This document shows positions 53,058 to 61,280 of a stretch of 64,000 nucleotides of DNA, one piece after another. The position numbers and the translations under genes were made by a program. The notes beneath the pieces were generated by a model that saw only the letters and a program-made list of their open reading frames with translations, was not told where the DNA came from and searched no databases. Each line of letters opens with the position of its first letter. Within the stretch, counting starts at the first letter, position 1. Source of the stretch: Halobaculum sp. MBLA0147 (GTDB lineage Archaea > Halobacteriota > Halobacteria > Halobacteriales > Haloferacaceae); contig NZ_JBGKAD010000001.1 of NCBI RefSeq assembly GCF_041361345.1, positions 2,728,001-2,792,000 of the forward strand, given 5' to 3'.

Positions 53058-54628
53058 GTTCGAACGGTGGGATCCGTGTCGACTGGCGCGCGTCGCTGGC
53101 GGTCGTCGGAACCGTGGTCCAGTACCTGTCGGTGACGCTGTTGCTCCCGCTGGTCGTGGCGGTCCTCTACGGCGAAGACGTAGTCACGTTCCTGCTCACC
53201 GGGGTCGTGACGGTGGTCGTCGGCACGGCGTTGACGCGACTCGACCCCGACCCGGAGTTGGGGAACCGCGAGGGGTTCCTCGTCGTCGCGGCGACGTGGC
53301 TCGGCGTCTCGCTGGTCGGGACCGTCCCGTACCTGCTGGCGGCCCACGGCGTCCCCGGCGTCGTCGCACCGACCTCGCCCGGATCGGCGTTGGCGGACCC
53401 CGTCGACGCGCTGTTCGAGTCGATGAGCGGGTTCACGACCACCGGGGCGACCGTGATGGCGGACATCTCCTTCGACACCCACTCGCGGGCGATCATGATC
53501 TGGCGGCAGCTCACCCAGTGGCTCGGCGGGATGGGGATCGTCGTGTTGGCACTGGCGATCCTCCCGGAGTTGTCCGTCGGTGGCGCGCAGTTGATGGACG
53601 CGGAGGCGCCCGGCGTCGGCATCGAGAAACTCACCCCGCGGATCGCCGAGACCGCACGGGCGCTGTGGATCGTCTACCTCGGGTTCACGGTCGCCGAGAT
53701 CCTCCTGTTGTACGGACTCGGTGTCGTCGAGATGGCACCGAACATGACCGCGTACAACGCCGTCGCACACGGGTTGACGACGCTGCCGACCGGTGGGTTC
53801 TCGCCTGAGGCGGACAGCATCGCTGCGTTCTCGGCGGCGGTGCAGTGGGTCGTGATCCCGTTCATGGTCGTCGCGGGGACGAACTTCGCGCTGTTCTGGC
53901 ACCTGTTGTCGGGCGACGTGCGGCGACTCCTCCGCGACGCGGAGTTCCGCGGCTACCTCGGGATCATGGGCGCGTTGACCGCACTGCTCGCCGGCCTGTT
54001 GTTCACCGGTGCGGCACCGGTGCTCGATCTGGGCGGCGCGACACGGGGTGTGCCCGCGAACGCCGTCCGGCAGGCGACGTTCCAGGTCGTCTCCATCGTC
54101 ACGACGACCGGCTACGCGACGAGCGACTTCGCGCAGTGGAACGCCGCCGGGCAGTTCCTGTTGCTGTTCGCGATGTTCGTCGGCGGCTCCGGCGGCTCGA
54201 CGGGTGGCGCGGTGAAGATCGTTCGCTGGCTGGTGATTCTCAAACTCGTCAAGCGAGAGCTGTTCACGACGGTCCACCCGGACGCGATCCAGCCCGTCCG
54301 GTTGGGTGGGACGGTGATCGACGAGCGAGCACTCCAGGGAATCGCGGGGTTCACGCTCGCGTACCTCGTGATCTTCTTCGTCGCGACGGTGGTGGTGATC
54401 GTCGACGCCGGCCGCGTCGACGCCGTGGTGACGATTCCGGAAGCCGCGGGTGGCGTCGCGGCGACGCTCGGCAACGTCGGCCCGGCGTTCGGCGACCTCG
54501 GGCCGTTCGGGAGCTACGGCGGCCTCCCGGCGACGACGAAGCTGCTGATGGTGTTCCTCATGTGGATCGGACGACTGGAGATCATCCCCGTGCTCGTGTT
54601 GTTGACGGACGCCTACTGGCGCTCGTGA
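53030..54628 (+). CDS. trkH: Trk potassium transporter TrkH
   Basis: A 532-residue membrane protein with the four M1-P-M2 repeats of the Trk/Ktr superfamily. Selectivity-filter loops are visible as MSGFTTTGAT, LTTLPTGGFS and IVTTTGYATS; GNVGPAFGDLG is the last. FVGGSGGSTGGAVKIVRW is the conserved gating region, and the C-terminal MVFLMWIGRLEIIPVLVLL is typical of TrkH. It imports potassium, gated by TrkA encoded upstream. Start is uncertain: GTG 53030 lies within repeat DNA, while a later start near VDWRASLAVVG would still keep helix 1. Confidence 0.95.
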   Translation: MRRVVADGSGSNGGIRVDWRASLAVVGTVVQYLSVTLLLPLVVAVLYGEDVVTFLLTGVVTVVVGTALTRLDPDPELGNREGFLVVAATWLGVSLVGTVPYLLAAHGVPGVVAPTSPGSALADPVDALFESMSGFTTTGATVMADISFDTHSRAIMIWRQLTQWLGGMGIVVLALAILPELSVGGAQLMDAEAPGVGIEKLTPRIAETARALWIVYLGFTVAEILLLYGLGVVEMAPNMTAYNAVAHGLTTLPTGGFSPEADSIAAFSAAVQWVVIPFMVVAGTNFALFWHLLSGDVRRLLRDAEFRGYLGIMGALTALLAGLLFTGAAPVLDLGGATRGVPANAVRQATFQVVSIVTTTGYATSDFAQWNAAGQFLLLFAMFVGGSGGSTGGAVKIVRWLVILKLVKRELFTTVHPDAIQPVRLGGTVIDERALQGIAGFTLAYLVIFFVATVVVIVDAGRVDAVVTIPEAAGGVAATLGNVGPAFGDLGPFGSYGGLPATTKLLMVFLMWIGRLEIIPVLVLLTDAYWRS

Positions 54629-54680
54629 GTCGGAGGGCGTCCCCAGTCTACGTCGAGACCACGTCTCGCCGATTCGCCCG

Positions 54681-56222
54681 TTACTCGTGGGCCTTCAGGT
54701 TGTGGACGGGGTCGAGCCACTCGACGACCTCGGCGGTCGGTTCGAGCGCGTCGGCGACGGCCTCGGCGGGTTTGTACGCCATCGGTGCCTCGTCGAGCGT
54801 GTCGTCGAGGACGGACTCGGAGTAGACCCCGTCCATCGCCGCCTCGAACTCCTCGAGCGACAGCGACTCGTGGGCGTCGCGGCGTCCCATCCGGCGCCCG
54901 GCGCCGTGGGGTGCCGTCTCGTTCCACTCCGCGTTGCCCCGTCCGCGAGCGATCACGGACCCCTGCGCCATGTCGAAGGGGATCACGAGTCGCTGCCCCT
55001 CACGGGCCGGCGTCGCACCCTTCCGGATGGTGAGGTCGCCGAAGTCGACGAGGTTGTGGGGACTCTGGAAGCGGTCGACCGGCTCGACCCCCAACGCCTC
55101 GCAGATAGCCTCGCTCATCAGTTCGCGGTTCCAGCGGGCGTACTGCTGGGCGAACAGCATGTCGACGTAGTAGCCGTGTGCCTCGCGGCCGTACAGCGCG
55201 GCGAGGTCCTCGTCGAAGGCGTCGTCGTCACTCGACTCGGGGTCGGCGCCGTCGGTACTCTCGGCGTCGGCGTCCGTTGTGTCGCCGCTCCCGGCGGCGT
55301 CGCCGGTCGTGTCGTCCGCGTCCGGGTGGAGACGCCCGAGCACGTCGAAGGCGCGTTCGATCTCGGGGCCGTCGAGCGTCTCGCGGACGCGTTCCTTCTG
55401 GACGTGTGACTCGCCTTTCCCGCCGGTGACCCACTCGAAGAGGTCCCCGTCGGAGACGCGCTCGGGGTCGAACTTGAGGAACTGCTCGTACTCCGCGGGG
55501 ATGGCCTCGCGGATGGCGTCGGCGCGACGGTAGCGGGTGGCACGCTCCTGCCAGTACTCCGCGACGGCGAGTCCGAGGTACCGCGAGCCGCTGTGGATCA
55601 CGAGCCAGTAGTCGCCCGACTCACGCCCCTGCGCGAACTCGACGAAGTGGTTCCCACCGCCGAGCGTCCCGGCCGAGCGGATGACGTGCCCCATCCCGCT
55701 GGAACGACCGCGGAGCACCCGCTCACAGAGGTCCTTGAAGTACGCCTCGTCGTAGCCGTCGAAGTCGAACCCGATGGGGTCGATCTCGGCGTCGAACCGC
55801 TCGGCGTAGGCGTCGGCGAAGGCGTCGAACACGTCGGTGGCGCGCTCGAACGGGAACTCGTCGACGAGGTGCGGGGAGTCCTCGTAGTCGTGTGTCGACC
55901 GCCCCATCGGGACGGCCTCGCGGACGCGGCGCTCCCGCTCGGCGTCCGACAGCGGCAACTCGTCGCCGAGGTTCGTCGCCGCCATCCCGCAGCCGATGTC
56001 GACGCCGACGACGTTGGGGACGACGGCGTCCGGCAACGGCATCGTGAAGCCGATGGGTGCGCCGGCACCCCAGTGGGTGTCGGGCATCACGCGGATCGGC
56101 TCCGTGAACGCCGGGTGGTCGGCCAGCGTCCGCACCTGCTCGACGGCGTTGTCCTCGACCAGCGACTCGTCGTCGACCATCACCCGTGCCGTCGTCGCGT
56201 CCCCGTCGATCTCGATGGGCAT
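54681..56222 (-). CDS. rtcB: RtcB-type RNA ligase, bacterial-like subgroup
   Basis: A 513-residue protein from ATG 56222. VGVDIGCGMAATNL holds the metal-binding Cys78, as in E. coli-type RtcB; the archaeal tRNA-splicing enzyme normally reads DINCGVR. GGGNHFVEF, VIHSGSRYLG and APHGAGRRMGR (GMP-linked His) are present, so the active site looks intact. An acidic 40-residue insert (about 300-340, DADDTTGDAAGSGD) interrupts the hammerhead-like part. It joins 2',3'-cyclic phosphate and 5'-OH RNA ends with GTP. It is probably a second, repair-type RtcB rather than the splicing ligase. Confidence 0.92.
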   Translation of the reverse strand: MPIEIDGDATTARVMVDDESLVEDNAVEQVRTLADHPAFTEPIRVMPDTHWGAGAPIGFTMPLPDAVVPNVVGVDIGCGMAATNLGDELPLSDAERERRVREAVPMGRSTHDYEDSPHLVDEFPFERATDVFDAFADAYAERFDAEIDPIGFDFDGYDEAYFKDLCERVLRGRSSGMGHVIRSAGTLGGGNHFVEFAQGRESGDYWLVIHSGSRYLGLAVAEYWQERATRYRRADAIREAIPAEYEQFLKFDPERVSDGDLFEWVTGGKGESHVQKERVRETLDGPEIERAFDVLGRLHPDADDTTGDAAGSGDTTDADAESTDGADPESSDDDAFDEDLAALYGREAHGYYVDMLFAQQYARWNRELMSEAICEALGVEPVDRFQSPHNLVDFGDLTIRKGATPAREGQRLVIPFDMAQGSVIARGRGNAEWNETAPHGAGRRMGRRDAHESLSLEEFEAAMDGVYSESVLDDTLDEAPMAYKPAEAVADALEPTAEVVEWLDPVHNLKAHE

Positions 56223-56658
56223 CGCTACCCTCGACTCCGCGAGCGACGGGTATGAATCTGCGGCTCGGGTGCCAACGAGGGACACGGCCCCGCACGAGCC
56301 ACGCCCTCCCCGACCGACGCCCACGGACGGAGCGGCCTCTGGCCGCAGCCGTTCCTCGCTCGCAGCCGGGGCGCTCTCTGGTCGCGGCGCGTACCGCTCG
56401 ATCCCGGTGAGTCTATCGACGCGGCTGTTCTCCACGAGGGAACTAGTCGACGAATCCGGGTTCGAACCCCTGCCGATCTCGGGTCACGTGCCCGCTGGGC
56501 TGATTCCGTCTCTGTCCGGAATCTCACCCCTCACGACAGCGTCATACTGCTCTGCTCCGACCGGTCGTTCCAACTCCACCGACTCGACCGTGAGCGCGAC
56601 TGGTTGTTGCTATCTATTTTCGTTCTATTTATGTTTGCGTGTCGAACACATCGAACCG
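56223..56658. other. Gene-free stretch with tRNA T-arm-like fragment and promoter
   Basis: This 436-base gap holds no supported gene. At 56453-56475 the string aatccgggttcgaacccctg looks like a tRNA T arm, but no anticodon or acceptor stem can be folded around it. From about 56600 the DNA turns AT-rich (tctattttcgttctatttatg). ctatttatg at 56627-56635, about 28 bases before the next ATG, is its likely TATA box. Confidence 0.55.
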
Positions 56659-57414
56659 ATGCACAACCGGTACCTCTCTCCGCGCCAGAAGTTCTTTGCA
56701 GAGATTGTCACGTTCTCGCTCCCTACGACACTCGCCGTCTATCGTTTCGACCTCAGCGTCCAGCAGTCGATCATCGCTATCCTCCTCATCGTCGTTGCTG
56801 CGGGAGTCGTGAAGTACATAGTCGTCTACTCACCACGAGTAAAGTTCGAAGAAGTGAGGCGAACATCGTTTCTCGACCACCACCTTGAGTTGGTGATCGC
56901 GGACTACGAACGGCGATTCGATCCCGACTACGATATCCGAGTCAACGTGATGCGTACACAGAAGAGACGCCAACTGTCGCACGACGATGGAGGACTCTCG
57001 GTCGACAGCGAGCAGTTCCTGAAGATTGCGTACTGTGCCGGTGGCGGGGAACACTGTGATATCTCGGCGTACGACGGTGGTGGTACCGACGAGACGGCCA
57101 CCGAGTGGTGTGTCGATCCGTCTCCGGCCAACGGTAGCTGTGGCCGTGCTTACGTGGCGAACGAGCCACGTGTCGCTGGACGGGACCCGTCACAGACCGA
57201 GTGGAGACACGAGACGACCGACAGGCAAGACCGAGCAACGAAAGTCGTGAACAGCGTCTTGAGCGTCCCTGTCAGAAAACCCAGCAGCGAGAAACCCGTC
57301 GCGGTGCTGAACCTCGACGCTGCGGTTCCACTTGAAGAGACGAACTTCGACGAAGACACTGTACAGACGACAGTCCAGGAAGAGTACGCAGATCAGATCG
57401 GGACACTGTTGTAG
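56659..57414 (+). CDS. Two-helix membrane protein with cytosolic GAF-like domain
   Basis: A 251-residue protein. Helices are at about 10-28 (FFAEIVTFSLPTTLAVYRF) and 34-56 (QSIIAILLIVVAAGVVKYIV). After a linker, a GAF-type sensor fold is suggested by a Cys-containing segment WCVDPSPANGSCGRAYVANE and the closing VVNSVLSVPVRKPSSEKPVA followed by VLNLDAAVP. Such domains bind small ligands or nucleotides. GC is clearly lower than in flanking genes and codons are less biased, suggesting transfer. A 62-residue gene follows after 81 bases. Sensor-effector or stress roles are possible; none is demonstrated. Confidence 0.75.
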   Translation: MHNRYLSPRQKFFAEIVTFSLPTTLAVYRFDLSVQQSIIAILLIVVAAGVVKYIVVYSPRVKFEEVRRTSFLDHHLELVIADYERRFDPDYDIRVNVMRTQKRRQLSHDDGGLSVDSEQFLKIAYCAGGGEHCDISAYDGGGTDETATEWCVDPSPANGSCGRAYVANEPRVAGRDPSQTEWRHETTDRQDRATKVVNSVLSVPVRKPSSEKPVAVLNLDAAVPLEETNFDEDTVQTTVQEEYADQIGTLL

Positions 57415-57463
57415 CCACTCGAGCAGATTCGTTCGTCTGGTACTCTGTGGTATCGATGCGGTG

Positions 57464-57470
57464 TATTTAT
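57464..57470 (+). promoter_or_regulatory. TATA box of the 62-residue gene
   Basis: tatttat is centred about 29 bases before the ATG at 57496, so this small gene has its own leaderless promoter. Confidence 0.6.
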
Positions 57471-57495
57471 CAACAAAGCGGACCCAGTGTGAGGT

Positions 57496-57684
57496 ATGCC
57501 AGTACAGCGAGACAGCCAGTCCACACAGAGTGACGACGGGTGGGAGTACGGCGAAGGGACGACGATCGTCGACGAGTCTCGTGTCGAGCTACGTGAGCCG
57601 CGTGTCGTCGTCTCGAAGTACGTGCCGACGATCGAGTACGATCCCGAGAGCAACACACTCTCGCTCACGACCGGCGGCGAGTAG
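57496..57684 (+). CDS. Small 62-residue protein, unrecognised
   Basis: A 62-residue acidic protein with a polar N-terminus (QRDSQSTQSDDGWEYGEG) and a beta-rich C-terminal half (VELREPRVVVSKYVPTIEYD, ESNTLSLTTGGE). The presence of its own promoter and its position after the GAF-like gene support a real gene. Function unknown. Confidence 0.55.
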   Translation: MPVQRDSQSTQSDDGWEYGEGTTIVDESRVELREPRVVVSKYVPTIEYDPESNTLSLTTGGE

Positions 57685-57782
57685 GACCGCTCGGTACCGT
57701 TCTGATTCAGTTCGACGGCCGCCCGTCGTCTCCGTGGTCCGCCCGTAGCTATATGAGCCTGGGGTACGTTGACGTGAATCGC

Positions 57783-58004
57783 ATGAGCGAGGCAGAATCC
57801 CCGACGGAGCGAGTCGACGAGACGACCACCTGGCCGGACCTGGCGATCAGTCTGTACGACCGCCTGACCGGTCGGAACGCAGAGATCACGTACGACTTCG
57901 AGGACATGGAGGTGGCGGTGCCCAGCGGGACGGGCGAGGACGCGGAACACGCCCACTGGGAACTCGACGGGACGATCCGAGTCACGACACGGGAGCGTGA
58001 CTGA
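57783..58004 (+). CDS. Small acidic protein, unrecognised
   Basis: A 73-residue protein from ATG 57783, with agctatatgag about 32 bases upstream as TATA candidate. WPDLAISLYDRLTGRNAEI is likely a helix; YDFEDMEVAVPSGTGEDAEH and WELDGTIRVTTRE form strands. Its end overlaps the next GTG start by 8 bases, so the two are likely translated together. Confidence 0.68.
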   Translation: MSEAESPTERVDETTTWPDLAISLYDRLTGRNAEITYDFEDMEVAVPSGTGEDAEHAHWELDGTIRVTTRERD

Positions 58005-58380
58005 CGGCGACGCAGTCGCCCCGCTGTCGGTCGCGACGGACCTCGAGTTGACCGTCGACGGCGTCCCCGTCGGGGTCCGCTCGACGGGCGACCGCCTGTT
58101 CCTCGAGGTGCCGACGCTGCGGACGGCCGTCCGGATGGCACGCGACGGCGAGGGCCTCGAAGAGCGACTCGCGCCGGTGTTGCGCGTGACCGACCTCACG
58201 GTCGAGGTTCGCGTCCGGGAGGCGACCGTCGCCGTCCTGGGTGCCGACGCGCGCCCTGGGTGGCTCTCGCGGGAACTCGACGTCGACCCGGTCGAGGTCC
58301 GCGTCGGCGGCGCGCTCGCGGCGGTCGGCCGCACCGTGCTCGCCGGCACGCGACGGGTGGCTCGGTTGCTCCCGGTGTAG
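57997..58380 (+). CDS. Partner of the preceding small protein, unrecognised
   Basis: A 127-residue protein starting with GTG inside the end of the previous gene. The N-terminal 85 residues look beta-rich (LSVATDLELTVDGVPVGVRS, DRLFLEVPTLRTAVRMARDG, VLRVTDLTVEVRVREATVAV). The last 40 are helical with Arg (VGRTVLAGTRRVARLLPV), possibly membrane-associated. No family recognised; the overlap indicates a functional pair. Confidence 0.65.
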   Translation: MTDGDAVAPLSVATDLELTVDGVPVGVRSTGDRLFLEVPTLRTAVRMARDGEGLEERLAPVLRVTDLTVEVRVREATVAVLGADARPGWLSRELDVDPVEVRVGGALAAVGRTVLAGTRRVARLLPV

Positions 58381-58566
58381 CCTCGGTCCCGCCGGTCCGA
58401 CTCCGGTGTGGTCCGCGGACCGTCGCGGCTCGACGCCCGTGGTTCACACCCCTCACCCACACCCGCAACTCACACTCGCGACCGATGGGTGCGAGTACGG
58501 TCCACAGAGGTGTTCCTCGGCAGGATTTCTAAAGACCTAAGTAGTGAAGCACGGAATCGGCGGGTG

Positions 58567-58734
58567 ATGTCTGACCTGATCGTCAAGTCGGCAGTGAAGG
58601 AGTACCTGGAAGACGAGAACGTCGCGGCGGACTTCTACGAAGCCCTCGACGAGGAAGTCGCGGAACTGCTGGACGACGCCAGCCGCCGCGCCGAGGCGAA
58701 CGACCGGAAGACGGTCCAGCCGCGCGACCTGTAA
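58567..58734 (+). CDS. DUF1931-like histone-fold protein
   Basis: A 55-residue protein, MSDLIVKSAVKEYLEDENVA, then DFYEALDEEVAELLDDASRR and NDRKTVQPRDL. The pattern short helix, long central helix with repeated acidic/hydrophobic residues, then RKTVQPRDL is that of a histone fold (compare the R-K-T-V/I-x-x-x-D motif of archaeal histones). DUF1931 proteins are about 55-65 residues and common in haloarchaea. DNA binding is plausible but the surface is very acidic. tttctaaagacc about 35 bases upstream may be the promoter. Confidence 0.9.
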   Translation: MSDLIVKSAVKEYLEDENVAADFYEALDEEVAELLDDASRRAEANDRKTVQPRDL

Positions 58735-58915
58735 GGCTGCGAACCACCACTATCCTGCGGTTCGGTACGACGCCCGCCAGTCACGGGACCGTCGTCGATG
58801 AGCGGTGTCAGTGTCGACCGCGAGCGGCGTCGGGACGGTGACAGGCGGCACCAGTGTCGACCGGGAGCGGTGCCAGTGGCGACGACGGACAGCGCCGCGG
58901 ATCACACCTGCCGGC

Positions 58916-60181
58916 CTACCGGCGCTGGAGTCGGTCGGGGACGTCGACGAGGTCGAGGCGGACGGCCGCGCCGACTCCCGTCGCGAGCACGCCGACGAGG
59001 AGGAGCGCGAGCGACTGGACCGCCAGCGCCCCGAAGAAGCCGCCGACGAACGCGATCACCGTCTCCCCGAGCGTCGCACCCGTCTCCGGCAGTGCCTCCG
59101 TCACCGCGTCGCGGACGGCGCCGTCGGCGACCCGACCGACGAGGAACCCGGGGACGGCCGCCAGCAGCGCCGCGACGCCGGTCCACAGGACGGGCGTCTC
59201 CGGCTGCTCGGAGACGACCCAGACCTGCCCCGCGAGCGCCAGCGCCAGTAGCGGCAGCAGCCACCCGAGCACGTCGAGGAACACGAACGCGGCCCGCGCT
59301 CGCACCAGCGACCGTCGCCCCTCGGCGGGGAGATAGTCCGTGACGACGAGCTGGCGCGGCAACGCCTCGTCGACACGGTCGGCGGCGGCCGCGCCGACGG
59401 CGTCCGCGAGTGCACCCTTCCGCGTCTCGAGTCGCTGGGCGAACTGGTCGTACTCCGCCGACGGCGTGAGCAGCCCGTCGACGTAGACGACGACGTACTC
59501 ACCCGCGGCGGTGTCGACCGACTCGCCGAGTCCGGTGTCGACGGTGCCGTAGCGGTCGCGGAGTTCCCCGCGCAGCGCCAGCAGTGTCTCGTTGACCTCG
59601 CCCTCGGACGGCTCCGAGCCGGCCTCGGCGAGCCGTTCGCGGACGCGCTCGCGGACCGTCCCGCGTGTCGACCGGAACGTCTCGCGACTCTCGCCGACGC
59701 GCAACAGGGTGTCCGTCTCCAGCTCCACTCCGCCGACGGCGGTCGACTCCACCCCGGCGAACGCGGCGAGGCGACTCGCGGAGGTGTTGCGCACGGCGTC
59801 GGCGACCGCCCGCTCGGTGCCGTTCACGAGCGGGGCGGTGTCGGCGACGAGCCGGAGTCTGTCGTCGTTCCCGTGGAGGTACGCGTAGAGGTTCTCGACG
59901 TTCCGTTCCGTCTGTGTCTGGAGGTACTCGGGGGTGAGAATCTCGCCCGCGAGGCCGCTCGCGAACGGCGGGAGCGTCCCGTCGTCGCCGACCGGAAGGG
60001 TTCCCTCGCCGGTGAGTTCGGCGTGCAGCGCCGCGTAGCCGTCCGTCTCGTCGACCGTGTCCGTCACGTACCCGGGGTCGAGTACGGTCTGGTGTGCGGC
60101 GACGATCACGTTGCCACCGAGCAGCGTGAGGGTCAGGAGGACCACCACGCCGGCGACTCCCACCCGCCGGAGCGTCGACAT
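58916..60181 (-). CDS. Membrane protein with large external domain, unrecognised
   Basis: A 421-residue protein from ATG 60181. An N-terminal hydrophobic segment (GVAGVVVLLTLTLLGGNVIV) looks like a signal anchor. Residues about 30-290 are hydrophilic and likely extracellular (N-glycosylation-type sequons such as NGT and NTS are present). Four helices follow near 300-325, 332-350, 370-390 and 392-412. This resembles integral-membrane proteins of unknown function in haloarchaea. The flanking gap to the histone-fold gene (58735-58915) holds no further gene. Confidence 0.8.
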   Translation of the reverse strand: MSTLRRVGVAGVVVLLTLTLLGGNVIVAAHQTVLDPGYVTDTVDETDGYAALHAELTGEGTLPVGDDGTLPPFASGLAGEILTPEYLQTQTERNVENLYAYLHGNDDRLRLVADTAPLVNGTERAVADAVRNTSASRLAAFAGVESTAVGGVELETDTLLRVGESRETFRSTRGTVRERVRERLAEAGSEPSEGEVNETLLALRGELRDRYGTVDTGLGESVDTAAGEYVVVYVDGLLTPSAEYDQFAQRLETRKGALADAVGAAAADRVDEALPRQLVVTDYLPAEGRRSLVRARAAFVFLDVLGWLLPLLALALAGQVWVVSEQPETPVLWTGVAALLAAVPGFLVGRVADGAVRDAVTEALPETGATLGETVIAFVGGFFGALAVQSLALLLVGVLATGVGAAVRLDLVDVPDRLQRR

Positions 60182-60251
60182 ACGCCACACGTCGGCACCG
60201 GGCTACAAATACTGTCGGGACGATGCCACCCGTCGCGTTCGTCTCGTCGCT

Positions 60252-60380
60252 CCTCGGTCGCGTCGTCCGCAGTCGCGTCGCCCCTCGGTCGCGTCGTCCG
60301 CAGTCGCGTCGCCCCTCGGTCGCGTCGTCCGCGGTCGCGTCGTCCGCAGTCGCGTCGCCCCTCGGTCGCGCCACCGCCAC
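60252..60380. repeat. 31-bp minisatellite, about 4 copies
   Basis: Units starting cctcggtcgcgtcgtccgc and ending agtcgcgtcgcc begin at 60252, 60283 and 60314, with a shortened and partly duplicated fourth unit. The repeat is the only content of the 217-base gap between the membrane-protein and PHP genes. Confidence 0.9.
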
Positions 60381-60398
60381 GGAGCCGCCGTCAGCTCG

Positions 60399-61196
60399 TC
60401 AGTCCGAGCCGGTCGTGACGGCTGTCTCGCCGTGGACGGCTGTGGGGGCGATCCCGTGCTCCTCGGCGGTCTCGACGAGTACGTCGCGCCGTGGAGCGAT
60501 CACGTCCGGCTCGTGACTGTCCGTCCCGAGCGTCACCGACACGTCGTGTGCCAACAGCGTGTCGAGGAACGTCTCAGTCGGGTGGAGCGCGCCGTACTCG
60601 TCGAGCACGCGCCCGGCGTTGATCTCCACCGCCGTCCGAGAGTCGGCGAACGCCGCCGCCGCTCGCTCGTAGTGATCCGTCGTCGCGAACCCGCGCAGGT
60701 GGGGGTTCCGCTCGATCAGGTCCGGGTGCGCGGCGATCTCGAACAGCTCCGACTCCGCGAGCGCGACCAGCTTGTCGAAGTAGCGATCGACCAACGCCGC
60801 GCGGCGGGACTCCGAGAGGTCGCCGAAGTAGTCGCGGACGTGGACGTTCACTCCGTCGAGGTCGTGGACGCTCCCGATGGCGTAGTCGAACCCCGCCTCC
60901 GCGAGGAACGACCGGATCGGCTCCTCGTGATCGGGTTCGTAGTCCACCTCGACGGCGTCGAACACGGCCAGGGAGTACGCCTCGTCCAACTGTTCGATCG
61001 CCTCGCGGCGTCGCTCGTAGGTGAGATCCAGGTTGAAGCCCATCTCCCGACGGAAGGTGCGGGCCGACTCCGTCGGCGTGACGTTGCAGTGGTCCGCGAA
61101 CCCGACGCCGTCGAGTCCGGCGTCGGCCGCCGCCTCGACCATCCACTCGAGGAACGTCCCGTCCGAGTAGGTAGAGTGAACGTGGTAGTCGTACAC
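60399..61196 (-). CDS. PHP-domain phosphatase, histidinol-phosphatase-like
   Basis: A 265-residue PHP protein. The metal ligands are visible as DYHVHSTYSDG (residues 3-13), GFADHCN, VEVDYEPDHE, IGSVHDLDG, EIAAHPDLIE, EINAGR and LGTDSHEPD. This set, with the about 265-residue length, fits HisJ-type histidinol-phosphate phosphatase (histidine synthesis step 8). Other PHP phosphoesterases share the motifs, so the substrate is probable, not certain. It is transcribed alone, 84 bases from the NfeD stop. Confidence 0.88.
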   Translation of the reverse strand: MYDYHVHSTYSDGTFLEWMVEAAADAGLDGVGFADHCNVTPTESARTFRREMGFNLDLTYERRREAIEQLDEAYSLAVFDAVEVDYEPDHEEPIRSFLAEAGFDYAIGSVHDLDGVNVHVRDYFGDLSESRRAALVDRYFDKLVALAESELFEIAAHPDLIERNPHLRGFATTDHYERAAAAFADSRTAVEINAGRVLDEYGALHPTETFLDTLLAHDVSVTLGTDSHEPDVIAPRRDVLVETAEEHGIAPTAVHGETAVTTGSD

Positions 61197-61280
61197 GTCT
61201 CACTCGTCGCTCCGAGACGACTCGTAGGTTGCGGTCGACCGAGGAGGACCGTCGGACGTGCTCGACTACACCGAGACGGA

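Noticed and set aside
56453-56475. Possible tRNA gene near gggttcgaaccc
   Set aside because: Only a T-arm-like string is present; no acceptor pairing or anticodon arm can be folded around it.
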